Position numbers and translations under genes: made by a program
Part shown: positions 1 through 8,420 of the stretch, in pieces
Layout of the letters: the number at the start of each line of letters is the position of its first letter
Numbering within the stretch: the stretch's first letter is position 1
Source of the DNA: S141-55 sp964422065
GTDB taxonomy: Bacteria; Hydrothermota; Hydrothermia; WGAB01
DNA length: 14,306 bases
NCBI GenBank assembly: GCA_964422065.1
Contig: CAYQZW010000042.1
Location: 1 to 14,306, forward strand
Reading direction: 5' to 3'
The notes under the pieces: model-generated
The model's database searches: none
The model's input: the letters and a program-made list of their open reading frames with translations, nothing else
Told to the model about the DNA's origin: nothing

Positions 1-771
1 CACCTCAAGAAGGTCTCCCTGGAGTTGGGCGGCAAGAACCCCATGATCGCCATGCCCTCTACAGACCTGGAGTTGGCCCTGGATGGGGTGATCTGGGGCG
101 CCTATGGCACAACGGGACAGCGCTGCACCGCCACATCCCGCCTGATCCTCCACGAGGACATCTATGACCAGTTTATTGAGATGCTCGTGGAGCGCGTGAA
201 GCAGATGAAGATCGGCGATCCGCTGGATGAATCCACGGACATGGGGCCCCTGATCAATGAAAAGCAGAGGGAGACCGTCCACCGATATGTGGAGATTGGC
301 AAGCAAGAGGGAGCAAAACTGATCTATGGCGGGGAACCCCTCAAGGGCGAGGAGTACGACAAGGGGTGGTTCTACATGCCGACCATCTTTGTGGATGTGG
401 AGCCCCACATGACCATTGCCCAGGAAGAGATCTTTGGCCCGGTCCTCTCGGTCTTCAAAGTCAAGTCCCTGGAAGAGGCCATTGAGATCGCAAACGGCGT
501 AAAGTATGGGCTGTCTTCGTCGATCTACACCCGAGACCTTCTGGAAGCGATGTATGCCATTGAGGAGATCGAAGCGGGCATCACGTATGTCAACGCCCCG
601 ACGATTGGTGCGGAGACCCACCTGCCGTTCGGGGGCGTGAAGGCCACCGGCAACGGACACCGAGAGGGTGGGTGGACCGTGTACGAGATCTTTACCGAAT
701 GGAAATCCGTGTATATTGACTTTTCGGGCCGACTCCAACGGGCCCAGATTGATACCTGGGAGGAGGAATAA
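1..771 (+). CDS. Aldehyde dehydrogenase, C-terminal part (5' end outside the window)
   Basis: NAD(P)+-dependent oxidation of an aldehyde to a carboxylate; cytoplasmic. The frame is open from base 1, so the N-terminal Rossmann part lies upstream. Visible family motifs: LELGGKNP at the left edge with the catalytic-base Glu codon at 22-24, GQRCTA with the nucleophilic Cys codon at 124-126, EEIFGPVLSV (the cofactor-ribose-binding Glu region), and LPFGGVKATGNGHREGG near the end. About 257 residues are present, roughly the second half of a normal ~500-residue enzyme. The tail (SGRLQRAQID) recalls ALDHs often annotated as pyrroline-5-carboxylate or piperideine-6-carboxylate dehydrogenases, but the substrate cannot be assigned from this half. 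It is the first visible gene of a plus-strand run; the next start lies 83 bases downstream. Family assignment is secure, substrate unknown. Confidence 0.95.
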   Translation, partial: HLKKVSLELGGKNPMIAMPSTDLELALDGVIWGAYGTTGQRCTATSRLILHEDIYDQFIEMLVERVKQMKIGDPLDESTDMGPLINEKQRETVHRYVEIGKQEGAKLIYGGEPLKGEEYDKGWFYMPTIFVDVEPHMTIAQEEIFGPVLSVFKVKSLEEAIEIANGVKYGLSSSIYTRDLLEAMYAIEEIEAGITYVNAPTIGAETHLPFGGVKATGNGHREGGWTVYEIFTEWKSVYIDFSGRLQRAQIDTWEEE

Positions 772-775
772 GCGA

Positions 776-838
776 GGACACCGTACCCGAGTGGATGAGA
801 GGGTACCCATCTACAACGAGAAAGGGGGGAAAGTGTCC
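776..838 (+). other. Nested inverted repeats in the ALDH/propeller intergenic gap
   Basis: Two nested pairs are visible: GGACAC (776-781) with GTGTCC (833-838), and inside it GTACCC (783-788) with GGGTAC (801-806). An alternative small hairpin GGGGA/TCCCC lies at 826-840. No T-run follows, so this is not an obvious intrinsic terminator. The inner loop contains the upstream in-frame ATG at 795, and the Shine-Dalgarno of the next gene lies just after the outer arm. It may be an mRNA leader structure or chance in GC-rich DNA. Confidence 0.3.
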
Positions 839-840
839 CC

Positions 841-846
841 GAGGAG
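841..846 (+). promoter_or_regulatory. Ribosome binding site deciding the propeller gene start
   Basis: GAGGAG lies 8 bases before ATG 855. Neither the GTG at 846 nor the ATG at 795 has a comparably placed site, which favours 855 as the start. Confidence 0.6.
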
Positions 847-854
847 TGGTTGTT

Positions 855-3056
855 ATGTTGGCCTTAGGCCTGTTCAACGCGCTACTGGCTGCACATTTCC
901 AGGTGCAAACTTACGGGAACCCGAACCTCATTAGCGATATCCTCCCGGGACCCCATGTACTGTATCTGGCTACCTCTGCAGGAATCCTGGTGGTAGACTC
1001 CGCCAGCCTTGAGGAAATTGACCGGTTGGATCGGTCGGATGGATTGCCGTACCCGGTCGTCCTCCGGCTCCTTCGGGATGATCGCGGACTCATTTGGGGG
1101 GTAACATGGAACCACGGGGTGTTTGTGTGGGATCGTATGGAGGGGCACCTGAGCCCTTACCGTCCTCCGCAGTATCTCCCGTCCTTTGATCAAGCCATCG
1201 ATCTCGCGATCCACGGGGATACGTTGGCGTTATTGGGGCCGAATTACCTCGCCTATCTTTGGCTGCGGGGGACACCGACAGACCCCTCGGACGATTCCGT
1301 ACTCCTTTATGGCAGTTATCTGCAAGGGGCGATGTCATTCCATACCCTCCGCGTCTTTGGAGATTCCTTGTTCATCGGCACAGAAAAAGGGCTATACGTC
1401 GCCCCTTGGGCAGATCCTCTGGCAGGGGCCCTGTGGTCCGAGGGGCTCCCGGACACGGTGGTCTACAGCGTTTTGCGGGCTGGAGGCCGGACGTTTATTG
1501 GCACGGGCAACGGCATCAAGGTCTGGGAAACCGGGGCTTGCTACCTCTGTGGCTCAGGGTGGTGGGTGCCCGCATTGGCCTTCCGAAACGATACGCTTTA
1601 CGCAGAAGCACGGAATTTCGTGAACCCCAGATTCTTTGATCTCTCCACCGGACAGCAGAGCATTGTGGATTTCCCTGGTCGGATCAAGGATGTTCGGGTG
1701 ATTTACCCGCTGGGAAACCGTGTCCTGTTCGGCTTCGGATGGGCGGATATGGACCTGGATTACGAGGCATACAATTACGGCTTTGGCCTGGGGATCCTGG
1801 ACCTTTCTACAGATTCCCTTTGGATCCAACACTATGCCGGCCCCTTCATCCAGAAGATTCGATACGTGGAGTACCGAGATGGCACGCTCTGGCTCCAGGG
1901 CCGTCAGGAGCGTATGGCCTGGTGGTTCTACGATCGGACCTTTGCGTTTCGGGGTGGTGAATGGCTCCCACTCTTAGACAGCGCAAGGGTCGCCGGCGCC
2001 ACGGCCATGGCCCTTAGAGATGACGAACTGTGGCTCAATAACTTCTTAAACAACCCGCCGGACACCTTGGTCCCAGACGATGTGAGCCTCTTCGCCTTTG
2101 ATTCCAGCCGGACGTTGATCCGCGAAGTCACATTGCCCCTGTCCAACCCCAAAGACATTATGACCTTCATCTTCGACAACGAAGGTGACGCCGTGCTCTC
2201 ACTCTGGCAAATCGGTTTAGGCCGGTATATCGTGGATCGGGATTCCTTTGTGCTGTATCCGCTGGACGAACCCGAGATTCTGAGTCTGTTCATTGACCAC
2301 CGGAACTGGCTCTGGATCGGGACCACGAGCGGCCTGCGTGCCCTGGACTACACGGCGCTCCGTCAGGACGGTCAGGTCGTTGAAATGGTCAATGATTCCA
2401 GCAACTTCTTGTCCATGTGGAACATTACATGTTTCGCCGATGATGGACAAACGTTGTGGATCGGGAGTTGGTCTGGGTTGGCCGCCTACGATGGACAACG
2501 GTTTCGCTGGATCCAGGAGATTTCCAGTCCGGTGTTTGATATCGATCCTGCAGGCAGCGTGATCGGTGTGCTGACCCAACGAGGGCTGTATTTTCTGGAT
2601 CGTCAGGGGACGGTCTTGGATTCGATCACGCCGGAGAATGCGCTCTTGCCCGATACGCCAGGTCAAGAGGAAAGCAACCCCTATCTCTTCCAGACCCGGA
2701 ACGCCCTGGTAATCCTTCCCGACTCCGGCGTCATCTGGATGGGGACCCTCAAGGGGTTGGTGCGGATCACAACGGATCCGTCCTTCTTCCAACAAGGACA
2801 GGCTATCCTCACCCCCTGGGTGTATCCCAATCCCGTGCCGCCGGGGTGGGATTCCCTTTTTGTGACACAAATTCCGGGGTTCGAACCCGCTGCCATTTTT
2901 GATCTCTCGGGGTATCGGATCGCTTCGGTCCGTTTCAAGACCCGGTCCGACGGATTTGTGGTGTACAATCTCAAGTCCCTATCTCCGGGACTTTACATCG
3001 GGGTCGCGCGGAAGGGCAATCAAGTGATTCGGTTCAAATTTGCGATCGTGCAATAA
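855..3056 (+). CDS. Secreted beta-propeller protein with VYPNP-type (T9SS-like) C-terminal domain
   Basis: About 733 residues and probably exported. The N-terminus is hydrophobic (MLALGLFNALLAAHFQ), like a signal peptide. The body shows two-component-regulator-propeller style repeats, for example GLIWGVTWNHGVFVWD near residue 78, LWIGTTSGLRALD near 486, LWIGSWSGLAAYDG near 534 and IWMGTLKGLVRI near 627. The last ~80 residues (from WVYPNPVP at 655, then IFDLSGYRIA and LSPGLYIGV) match the beta-sandwich layout of type IX secretion sorting or FlgD-Ig-like domains. The start at 855 is chosen for GAGGAG 8 bases upstream. The ATG at 795 lacks a Shine-Dalgarno, although it would add Lys/Arg before the hydrophobic stretch, so it stays possible. 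Overall architecture resembles PorZ of Bacteroidetes, but with no kinase or other T9SS gene nearby its role is unknown. ppdK starts 12 bases downstream. Confidence 0.85.
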   Translation: MLALGLFNALLAAHFQVQTYGNPNLISDILPGPHVLYLATSAGILVVDSASLEEIDRLDRSDGLPYPVVLRLLRDDRGLIWGVTWNHGVFVWDRMEGHLSPYRPPQYLPSFDQAIDLAIHGDTLALLGPNYLAYLWLRGTPTDPSDDSVLLYGSYLQGAMSFHTLRVFGDSLFIGTEKGLYVAPWADPLAGALWSEGLPDTVVYSVLRAGGRTFIGTGNGIKVWETGACYLCGSGWWVPALAFRNDTLYAEARNFVNPRFFDLSTGQQSIVDFPGRIKDVRVIYPLGNRVLFGFGWADMDLDYEAYNYGFGLGILDLSTDSLWIQHYAGPFIQKIRYVEYRDGTLWLQGRQERMAWWFYDRTFAFRGGEWLPLLDSARVAGATAMALRDDELWLNNFLNNPPDTLVPDDVSLFAFDSSRTLIREVTLPLSNPKDIMTFIFDNEGDAVLSLWQIGLGRYIVDRDSFVLYPLDEPEILSLFIDHRNWLWIGTTSGLRALDYTALRQDGQVVEMVNDSSNFLSMWNITCFADDGQTLWIGSWSGLAAYDGQRFRWIQEISSPVFDIDPAGSVIGVLTQRGLYFLDRQGTVLDSITPENALLPDTPGQEESNPYLFQTRNALVILPDSGVIWMGTLKGLVRITTDPSFFQQGQAILTPWVYPNPVPPGWDSLFVTQIPGFEPAAIFDLSGYRIASVRFKTRSDGFVVYNLKSLSPGLYIGVARKGNQVIRFKFAIVQ

Positions 3057-3068
3057 GGAGGACAACCC

Positions 3069-5759
3069 ATGAGCAAAAAGTACGTTTACTTTTTCGGTGG
3101 TGGAAAAGCGGAAGGCAATGCCCAGATGCGGGATCTGTTAGGAGGCAAGGGAGCCAACTTGCATGAAATGACCAATTTAGGGATTCCCGTGCCTCCGGGG
3201 TTTACCATCTCCACTGAGGCCTGTGTGTACTATTTCCAGCATCAGGCAATTCCCGAGGGCTTAGAGGAGCAGGTTCAGGAGGCCCTGCAGAAACTCCAAG
3301 AGGTGACCGGAAAGCGGTTTGGGGACCCTGAAAATCCTCTCCTGGTCTCCGTTCGGTCGGGCGCGCGGGTGTCCATGCCCGGGATGATGGACACGATCCT
3401 GAACTTGGGATTGAATGAGGAGACGGTCCAGGGGTTAGCCAGACTGACGCAAGACGAACGATTTGCTTATGATGCATACCGCAGGTTTATCCAGATGTTT
3501 GGGGACGTGGTGATGGGGGTGCCGCGGGAGGAGTTTGAGCACGCATTACAGGCCAAAAAAGAGAAGTTTGGCGTCACCCAAGATTTTGAAGTCCCAGCGG
3601 ACGGCTTGAAAGAACTGGTCCAGGAATTTAAGGAGATTTATCGCCGGCATACCGGCCAGGACTTTCCCACGGATCCCCAGGAACAACTCTGGATGGCCAT
3701 CCAGGCGGTCTTCAATTCCTGGAACAACCCCCGGGCGATCGAGTACCGGAAACTCAACAACATCCCGGATACCTGGGGTACTGCCGTCAACGTCCAAACC
3801 ATGGTCTTCGGCAATATGGGCGACGACTCCGCGACCGGCGTTGCGTTCACACGGAACCCTTCCACTGGGGTCAAAGAGGTCTACGGCGAGTACCTGACCA
3901 ACGCCCAGGGGGAGGATGTGGTTGCGGGGATTCGGACGCCCAAGCCCCTGAAAGAACTCAAACAGGAGATGCCCGAGGCATACGAGCAACTTGTGGAGAT
4001 CTTTGAACGTCTGGAACGGCATTACCGGGACATGATGGATCTGGAGTTCACGATCGAACGCAAAAAGGTCTACATGCTTCAGGCGCGTGTGGGGAAGCGT
4101 ACGGCTCGGGCTGCGGTCAAGATTGCGGTGGATATGGTCAAAGAAGGGCTCATCGATAAGAAAACTGCTGTCTTGCGGGTGGAGCCGAAGCAGGTGGAGC
4201 AACTCCTGCACCCGATGATTGATCCGGAGTTTCGAGGAGCGCCCATTGCCAAGGGATTGCCTGCATCGCCGGGGGCGGCCCGCGGGATCGTGATCTTCGA
4301 CGCAGAAGAGGCGGCAGATTTGGCGGAACAGGGCCAGAAAGTGATCCTGGTCCGCCATGAGACCTCGCCGGACGACATCCGCGGGATGGCACGGGCGGAA
4401 GGGATCCTGACCAGCCGGGGTGGCATGACCAGCCACGCTGCCGTCGTCGCCCGCGGCATGGGCAAACCCTGCGTTGCCGGCGCCGAAGAGATCAGCGTGG
4501 ATTACACGAACCAGGTCTTTCGGGTCGGGGAACTCATCGTGAAGAAGGGCGACACGATCACCATTGACGGGACCACCGGAAAGGTCTATCTCGGCGAGGT
4601 TCCTCTGGTTCCACCCCAGATGTTTGAGGAGTTCGAGACCCTTCTCCAGTGGGCTGATGAGTTTCGCACCTTGGGGGTTCGGGCAAATGCCGACAAGCCC
4701 GAAGACGCCAGAAAGGCCCGGGAGTTTGGTGCAGAGGGGATCGGCCTGGCACGTACCGAACACATGTTCTTTGAAGGGGACCGCATTCGGATCATGCAGG
4801 CGATGATCCTCGCGGACACCCCGGAAGAACGCCGGAAATGGCTCCAGAAACTCCTGCCCTTCCAGCGCGAAGATTTCAAAGGGCTCTTCCGCGCGATGGA
4901 CGGCTACGCCGTCACCATCCGAACCCTGGATCCGCCGCTCCACGAGTTCTTGCCCAAAGAGGAAGAATTGCTGGGAGAACTTTCGGATCTCTACCTGAAA
5001 CTCCGGGAAGCCAAGGACCGCCAGGAGATCACGGCCTTGGCAGAGGAGATCGCCCAAAAAGAACGACTCTTGAAGCGTGTCCGGGAGTTAAAAGAACAGA
5101 ACCCCATGCTGGGCCATCGTGGGTGCCGACTCGGCATTACCCACCCGGAGATCACCGAAATGCAAGCCCGGGCCATCTTTGAGGCCGCGTGTGAGGTCCA
5201 GAAAGAAGGCGTGAACGTGAAGCCCGAGATCATGATCCCCTTGGTCTCCACACTCCGGGAACTGGAGAATCAGGTCTCGATCGTTCGGCGTGTCGCAGAA
5301 GAGGTTTTCCGGGAGAAGGGGACACGCGTAGAGTACAGTGTGGGGACCATGATCGAGTTGCCGCGCGCGGCGTTGACGGCCCACGAAATCGCTAAGGTCG
5401 CAGAGTTCTTCTCCTTCGGCACAAACGACTTAACACAGACCACCTTTGGCTTCTCCCGGGATGACATCGGGAAGTTCTTGCCGCGGTACATCGAGATGGG
5501 CATCCTGCCGGCAGATCCCTTCCAGACCCTGGACACATCCGGCGTCGGGGACCTGGTCCGCATCGGGATTGAACGGGGGCGCCAGACCCGGGCCGACCTC
5601 AAGGTGGGGATCTGTGGGGAGCATGGTGGCGATCCGGCGTCCATCCAGTTCTGTCACAAAGTTGGGATGAACTATGTCTCCTGCTCCCCGTACCGTGTCC
5701 CGGTCGCACGCCTGGCTGCGGCCCATGCCGCTTTGAAGTCAGAAGAATCGGCGACATAA
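3069..5759 (+). CDS. ppdK: Pyruvate, phosphate dikinase
   Basis: Interconverts pyruvate + ATP + phosphate and phosphoenolpyruvate + AMP + PPi; cytoplasmic, used in gluconeogenesis or PPi-linked glycolysis. Length of 896 residues is normal for the family. Domains in order: N-terminal ATP-grasp-like nucleotide-binding domain (GGKGANLHEM early; RSGARVSMPGMMDTILNLG), central phosphohistidine domain with GGMTSHAAVVARG (His456 is the swivelling phospho-acceptor; Thr454 is the position phosphorylated by regulatory proteins in plants), and C-terminal TIM barrel with GLARTEHMF, SFGTNDLTQTT and GICGEHGGDP (Cys849 is the expected general acid). All key motifs are intact. AAGGAGG overlaps the upstream TAA and lies 8 bases before ATG, so translation follows directly from the propeller gene. 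guaD starts 26 bases downstream. Identification is very secure; flux direction cannot be read from sequence. Confidence 0.98.
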   Translation: MSKKYVYFFGGGKAEGNAQMRDLLGGKGANLHEMTNLGIPVPPGFTISTEACVYYFQHQAIPEGLEEQVQEALQKLQEVTGKRFGDPENPLLVSVRSGARVSMPGMMDTILNLGLNEETVQGLARLTQDERFAYDAYRRFIQMFGDVVMGVPREEFEHALQAKKEKFGVTQDFEVPADGLKELVQEFKEIYRRHTGQDFPTDPQEQLWMAIQAVFNSWNNPRAIEYRKLNNIPDTWGTAVNVQTMVFGNMGDDSATGVAFTRNPSTGVKEVYGEYLTNAQGEDVVAGIRTPKPLKELKQEMPEAYEQLVEIFERLERHYRDMMDLEFTIERKKVYMLQARVGKRTARAAVKIAVDMVKEGLIDKKTAVLRVEPKQVEQLLHPMIDPEFRGAPIAKGLPASPGAARGIVIFDAEEAADLAEQGQKVILVRHETSPDDIRGMARAEGILTSRGGMTSHAAVVARGMGKPCVAGAEEISVDYTNQVFRVGELIVKKGDTITIDGTTGKVYLGEVPLVPPQMFEEFETLLQWADEFRTLGVRANADKPEDARKAREFGAEGIGLARTEHMFFEGDRIRIMQAMILADTPEERRKWLQKLLPFQREDFKGLFRAMDGYAVTIRTLDPPLHEFLPKEEELLGELSDLYLKLREAKDRQEITALAEEIAQKERLLKRVRELKEQNPMLGHRGCRLGITHPEITEMQARAIFEAACEVQKEGVNVKPEIMIPLVSTLRELENQVSIVRRVAEEVFREKGTRVEYSVGTMIELPRAALTAHEIAKVAEFFSFGTNDLTQTTFGFSRDDIGKFLPRYIEMGILPADPFQTLDTSGVGDLVRIGIERGRQTRADLKVGICGEHGGDPASIQFCHKVGMNYVSCSPYRVPVARLAAAHAALKSEESAT

Positions 5760-5785
5760 CCGAGGCACCCACACAGAGGACACGA

Positions 5786-6997
5786 ATGGCAGAACAGTAT
5801 CGAACGGGCCGGATTGTGGATTTTCCTGAACGGGGGAAGGTCCGGGAATTTCGGATCGGGGAGATCACCTGGAACCCCGAGACCGGCAAAATTACCCGGA
5901 TCAGCCCAGGGACCGGCAAGCCTCCCCGAACACTCATCCTCCCCGGTTTTGTGGATCTCCACACGCATTGGCCGCAATGGACAGTCCGCGGCCTCGCACA
6001 ATGGCCGTTGCTCCGGTGGTTGGACCGGTACATCCTTCCTGAGGAACAGACCTACACGGACGTCAACAAAGCGCGACGGGTATCTCGGTCGTTTTTCTTT
6101 GCGTTGGCACGGCATGGGGTGACGACGGCGGTGGTCTACAGTACGATCCATCGCGAAGCGACGGAAGTCGCCTTTGAGGAGGCCCTCCGGTCTGGCCTCC
6201 GCATCTTCATGGGCAAAATGATGATGGATACCCATGCCCCACCGGGGCTTCAGGAGCATCCCGACCAGAGTCTCCAGGAGAGCCGGGAACTCTTCGAGGA
6301 GTGGAACGGCCGGGAGAACCGCATCTTTTACGTGTTTTCTCCTCGGTTTGCACTGGCCGTCAGCCCCGATCTCTGGCGTGAGGTTGCCCAAACCGTCCGG
6401 ACTCTACACGCCTATCTCCAGACCCATCTCGGGGAATCCCAGGGCGAGGTGGAAGAACTCCGAAAACGGACGGGCTACGCCTCATACACCGAGTATTACC
6501 GGGACTTAGGGATCCTGGGGCCCCGAACCCTTCTCGGGCATTGTATCCATGTTTCGGATCACGACCTCGAGATCCTGAAGCAGACCCAGAGCCACGTGGT
6601 TCACAACCCTTCCGCCAATCTCTTTCTCCACAGTGGAAGGTTTCCGCTGGAGCGGTATGATCGGGCAGGCGTCGATTTTGCCTTGGGGAGTGATGTGGGC
6701 GCGGGCCCGTCGGTGAGCCCCTTTGACGTCATGCGGGACATGTTCTACCTCAACCCGGTCCCCGTTGCCCGGCTGTTCTATCACGCCACGACCGCGGGCG
6801 CCAGGGCCCTGGGCATGGAAGAGGTCTTCGGCACGTTAGAACCCGGAAAATCTGCCGATTTCGTGGTGATCGATCTGCCGCCGGAGATCACATCAGATGC
6901 CCCGATTGAGGAGGTTCTCTCTCGCCTGGTCTTCCTGGGCTCGGAGCACCGGATTCGAGAGGTCTACGTCCAGGGTCAACTTGTGTTTCAGCGATGA
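5786..6997 (+). CDS. guaD: Guanine deaminase (amidohydrolase superfamily)
   Basis: Hydrolyses guanine to xanthine and ammonia in purine salvage or catabolism; cytoplasmic zinc enzyme. The 403 residues carry the amidohydrolase metal ligands: His59 and His61 in GFVDLHTHWPQ, His214 in QTHLGES, His252 in LLGHCIH and Asp303 in GSDVGAG, plus the likely proton-shuttling Glu217. Guanine-deaminase-specific motifs are GKMMMDTHAP, FSPRFAL (Arg187) and NPSANLFLHSG, which separate it from chlorohydrolases and cytosine deaminases. An AGAGGA site sits shortly before ATG. The stop overlaps the start of the next gene as ATGA, implying translational coupling with the NifU-like protein and then hemW. No other purine gene is in view, so the physiological link to ppdK or hemW is unclear. 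Family confident; substrate guanine is the best call but untested. Confidence 0.9.
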   Translation: MAEQYRTGRIVDFPERGKVREFRIGEITWNPETGKITRISPGTGKPPRTLILPGFVDLHTHWPQWTVRGLAQWPLLRWLDRYILPEEQTYTDVNKARRVSRSFFFALARHGVTTAVVYSTIHREATEVAFEEALRSGLRIFMGKMMMDTHAPPGLQEHPDQSLQESRELFEEWNGRENRIFYVFSPRFALAVSPDLWREVAQTVRTLHAYLQTHLGESQGEVEELRKRTGYASYTEYYRDLGILGPRTLLGHCIHVSDHDLEILKQTQSHVVHNPSANLFLHSGRFPLERYDRAGVDFALGSDVGAGPSVSPFDVMRDMFYLNPVPVARLFYHATTAGARALGMEEVFGTLEPGKSADFVVIDLPPEITSDAPIEEVLSRLVFLGSEHRIREVYVQGQLVFQR

Positions 6998-7257
6998 AGC
7001 GCAGTGAGATCCTCCAGGTGCTTAAAGAATTTAATCGGTACCGAGAACCTGAAGCCCGGGCTTCCCTTGTGAATGTCCGAGGCACCCAGATCACCGTAAA
7101 GATCACAGGTACGGCGTGTCGCAACTGTTCCTTTGAAGAACACGCCCAGGATCTCGTCTTCTACCTCACAGATTCCCTGGGCCACCCCTTCAAGATCCAG
7201 GAGATCCAAGAGACGCCAGAGGGGGAAATCGTGGTGTACACTCCCGACCTTTCATGA
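6994..7257 (+). CDS. Small NifU C-terminal-domain-like CxxC protein
   Basis: An 87-residue protein. Residues 22-60 follow the NifU C-terminal pattern: beta strands (LVNVRGTQITVKITG), a CxxC motif (Cys42, Cys45 in GTACRNCSFEEH) and then a helix with a closing strand (FKIQEIQE). In true NifU/NfuA domains this CxxC binds a [4Fe-4S] cluster for delivery to client proteins. Here the usual GxCxxCPSS is altered: one residue is inserted and the proline is missing. It overlaps guaD (ATGA at 6994-6997) and hemW (ATGA at 7254-7257), so expression is probably coupled to both. HemW-type proteins need a [4Fe-4S] cluster, so a cluster-donor role is an attractive but untested inference. Alternatives are a redox or metal-binding protein of unknown function. 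Confidence 0.7.
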   Translation: MKRSEILQVLKEFNRYREPEARASLVNVRGTQITVKITGTACRNCSFEEHAQDLVFYLTDSLGHPFKIQEIQETPEGEIVVYTPDLS

Positions 7258-8420
7258 CCCTACGCCGAGGCCTGTATCTCCACATCCCCTTCTGCCGTCA
7301 GAAATGTCGGTACTGCGGGTTTTATACCGTGCCTGCAGATGACGATGCGTTCAAGCCCTTTGTCCAGGCAGTGATTCAGGAGATTCAGGAGACGTCCAGA
7401 CAGTATCCAGGACCGGTGGATACGGTGTTTTTTGGGGGTGGAACCCCTTCCACACTCCCCTTGCCCTTTTGGGAGCAGATCCTCACGAGCCTCCACCAAC
7501 ACTTTCGGTTCCGTGAACCCGCGGAGTGGACCGTGGAGATGAACCCGGAGTCGGTCCACGAGGACCTGCTCCGCCTATTGAAGGATTTTGGGGTCAATCG
7601 TTTGAGCCTGGGGGTGCAGTCCGCGAATGACGAGGAACTCCGGTGCTTGGGCCGGATCCATGACCGGCGCCGGGCGGAATACACGATCTCCCTGGCCCAT
7701 CGCCTCGGCTTTTCCAATCTCAATCTGGATTTGATTTTTGGCATTCCGGGGCAGTCCGTAGACTCCTGGGTCCAGACTCTGGAATGGGCTGTCCAACAGG
7801 CCCCGACCCATCTTTCCACTTACAGCCTGACCCTTGAGCCGGGCACGGCATTCGAGCGCCTCCATCGTCAGGGCACTCTGCGGCTCCCGTCCACGGAGAC
7901 TCTCGTCGAGATGTATCGTGTCCGAGACGCAATCTTGGGGGAGCATGGCTATGAACGATACGAGATTTCAAACTTCGCCCAGCCCGGCTATGCGTGCCGG
8001 CACAACCGCATCTACTGGCTCCACCACGAATATTTAGGATTCGGCCCTTCCGCAGCCTCCTTTGTCTATCTGGCCCCTGATCGGGCCGTGCGTTGGACCC
8101 AGCCGCGAGACCTCCAACGGTATCTCCAGCGCCCTGGTTCTGCTGAGGAGAAAGAACGCCTGGGGGTTCCCGAACTCCTTACCGAACGGATCTTTCTGGG
8201 GATTCGCTTACGCGAAGGCATCCCTTTCCGCAAAGATTGGGTCCCCGATCCTGTCTGGCCTTATGTAGAGTGGGCAGACGGCTATTTGCGGCTCAATGAC
8301 GAGGGGGTGCTGGTCGCCGACCGGATCGCCATCGAACTCGTCTCGGCCTTAGAACAACAAGGGAAGGTTTGTGCGGAGACCCTGGAATATGTATGGGCGG
8401 GCCGATCTGTGGAGCCCTAA
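7254..8420 (+). CDS. hemW: HemW-family radical SAM protein (coproporphyrinogen III oxidase-like)
   Basis: Radical SAM protein of 388 residues. HIPFCRQKCRYCGF near the start gives the [4Fe-4S]-ligating Cys14, Cys18 and Cys21. FFGGGTPS is the SAM-binding glycine motif, and GVQSANDEELRCLGR, YSLTLEPGT and YEISNFAQPGYACRHN are characteristic of the HemN/HemW family. The motif is CxxxCxxCGF, without the fourth cysteine (CxxxCxxCxC) of true HemN, so it is called HemW, a heme chaperone that binds and transfers heme, rather than an oxidative decarboxylase. One oddity: the usual GPGAHSF segment reads GPSAASF, with His replaced by Ala. It starts inside the stop codon of the NifU-like gene and ends tail-to-tail with lepB, sharing 4 bases. 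Heme trafficking is the likely role; exact activity is unproven. Confidence 0.9.
   Translation: MTLRRGLYLHIPFCRQKCRYCGFYTVPADDDAFKPFVQAVIQEIQETSRQYPGPVDTVFFGGGTPSTLPLPFWEQILTSLHQHFRFREPAEWTVEMNPESVHEDLLRLLKDFGVNRLSLGVQSANDEELRCLGRIHDRRRAEYTISLAHRLGFSNLNLDLIFGIPGQSVDSWVQTLEWAVQQAPTHLSTYSLTLEPGTAFERLHRQGTLRLPSTETLVEMYRVRDAILGEHGYERYEISNFAQPGYACRHNRIYWLHHEYLGFGPSAASFVYLAPDRAVRWTQPRDLQRYLQRPGSAEEKERLGVPELLTERIFLGIRLREGIPFRKDWVPDPVWPYVEWADGYLRLNDEGVLVADRIAIELVSALEQQGKVCAETLEYVWAGRSVEP

Noticed and set aside
795..854. Upstream ATG as start of the propeller gene
   Set aside because: No Shine-Dalgarno and it falls in a hairpin loop. Kept as an alternative because it would add a charged signal-peptide n-region, but 855 has GAGGAG at 8 bases.
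2217..2870. Open frame of 217 codons antisense to the propeller gene
   Set aside because: No recognisable motif or SD; Pro/Gln/Gly-rich composition typical of shadow frames.
3546..5057. Long open frame of 503 codons antisense to ppdK
   Set aside because: It lies wholly inside an intact, motif-complete ppdK. It arises because the sense strand avoids TTA, CTA and TCA codons; the translation shows no domain or SD.
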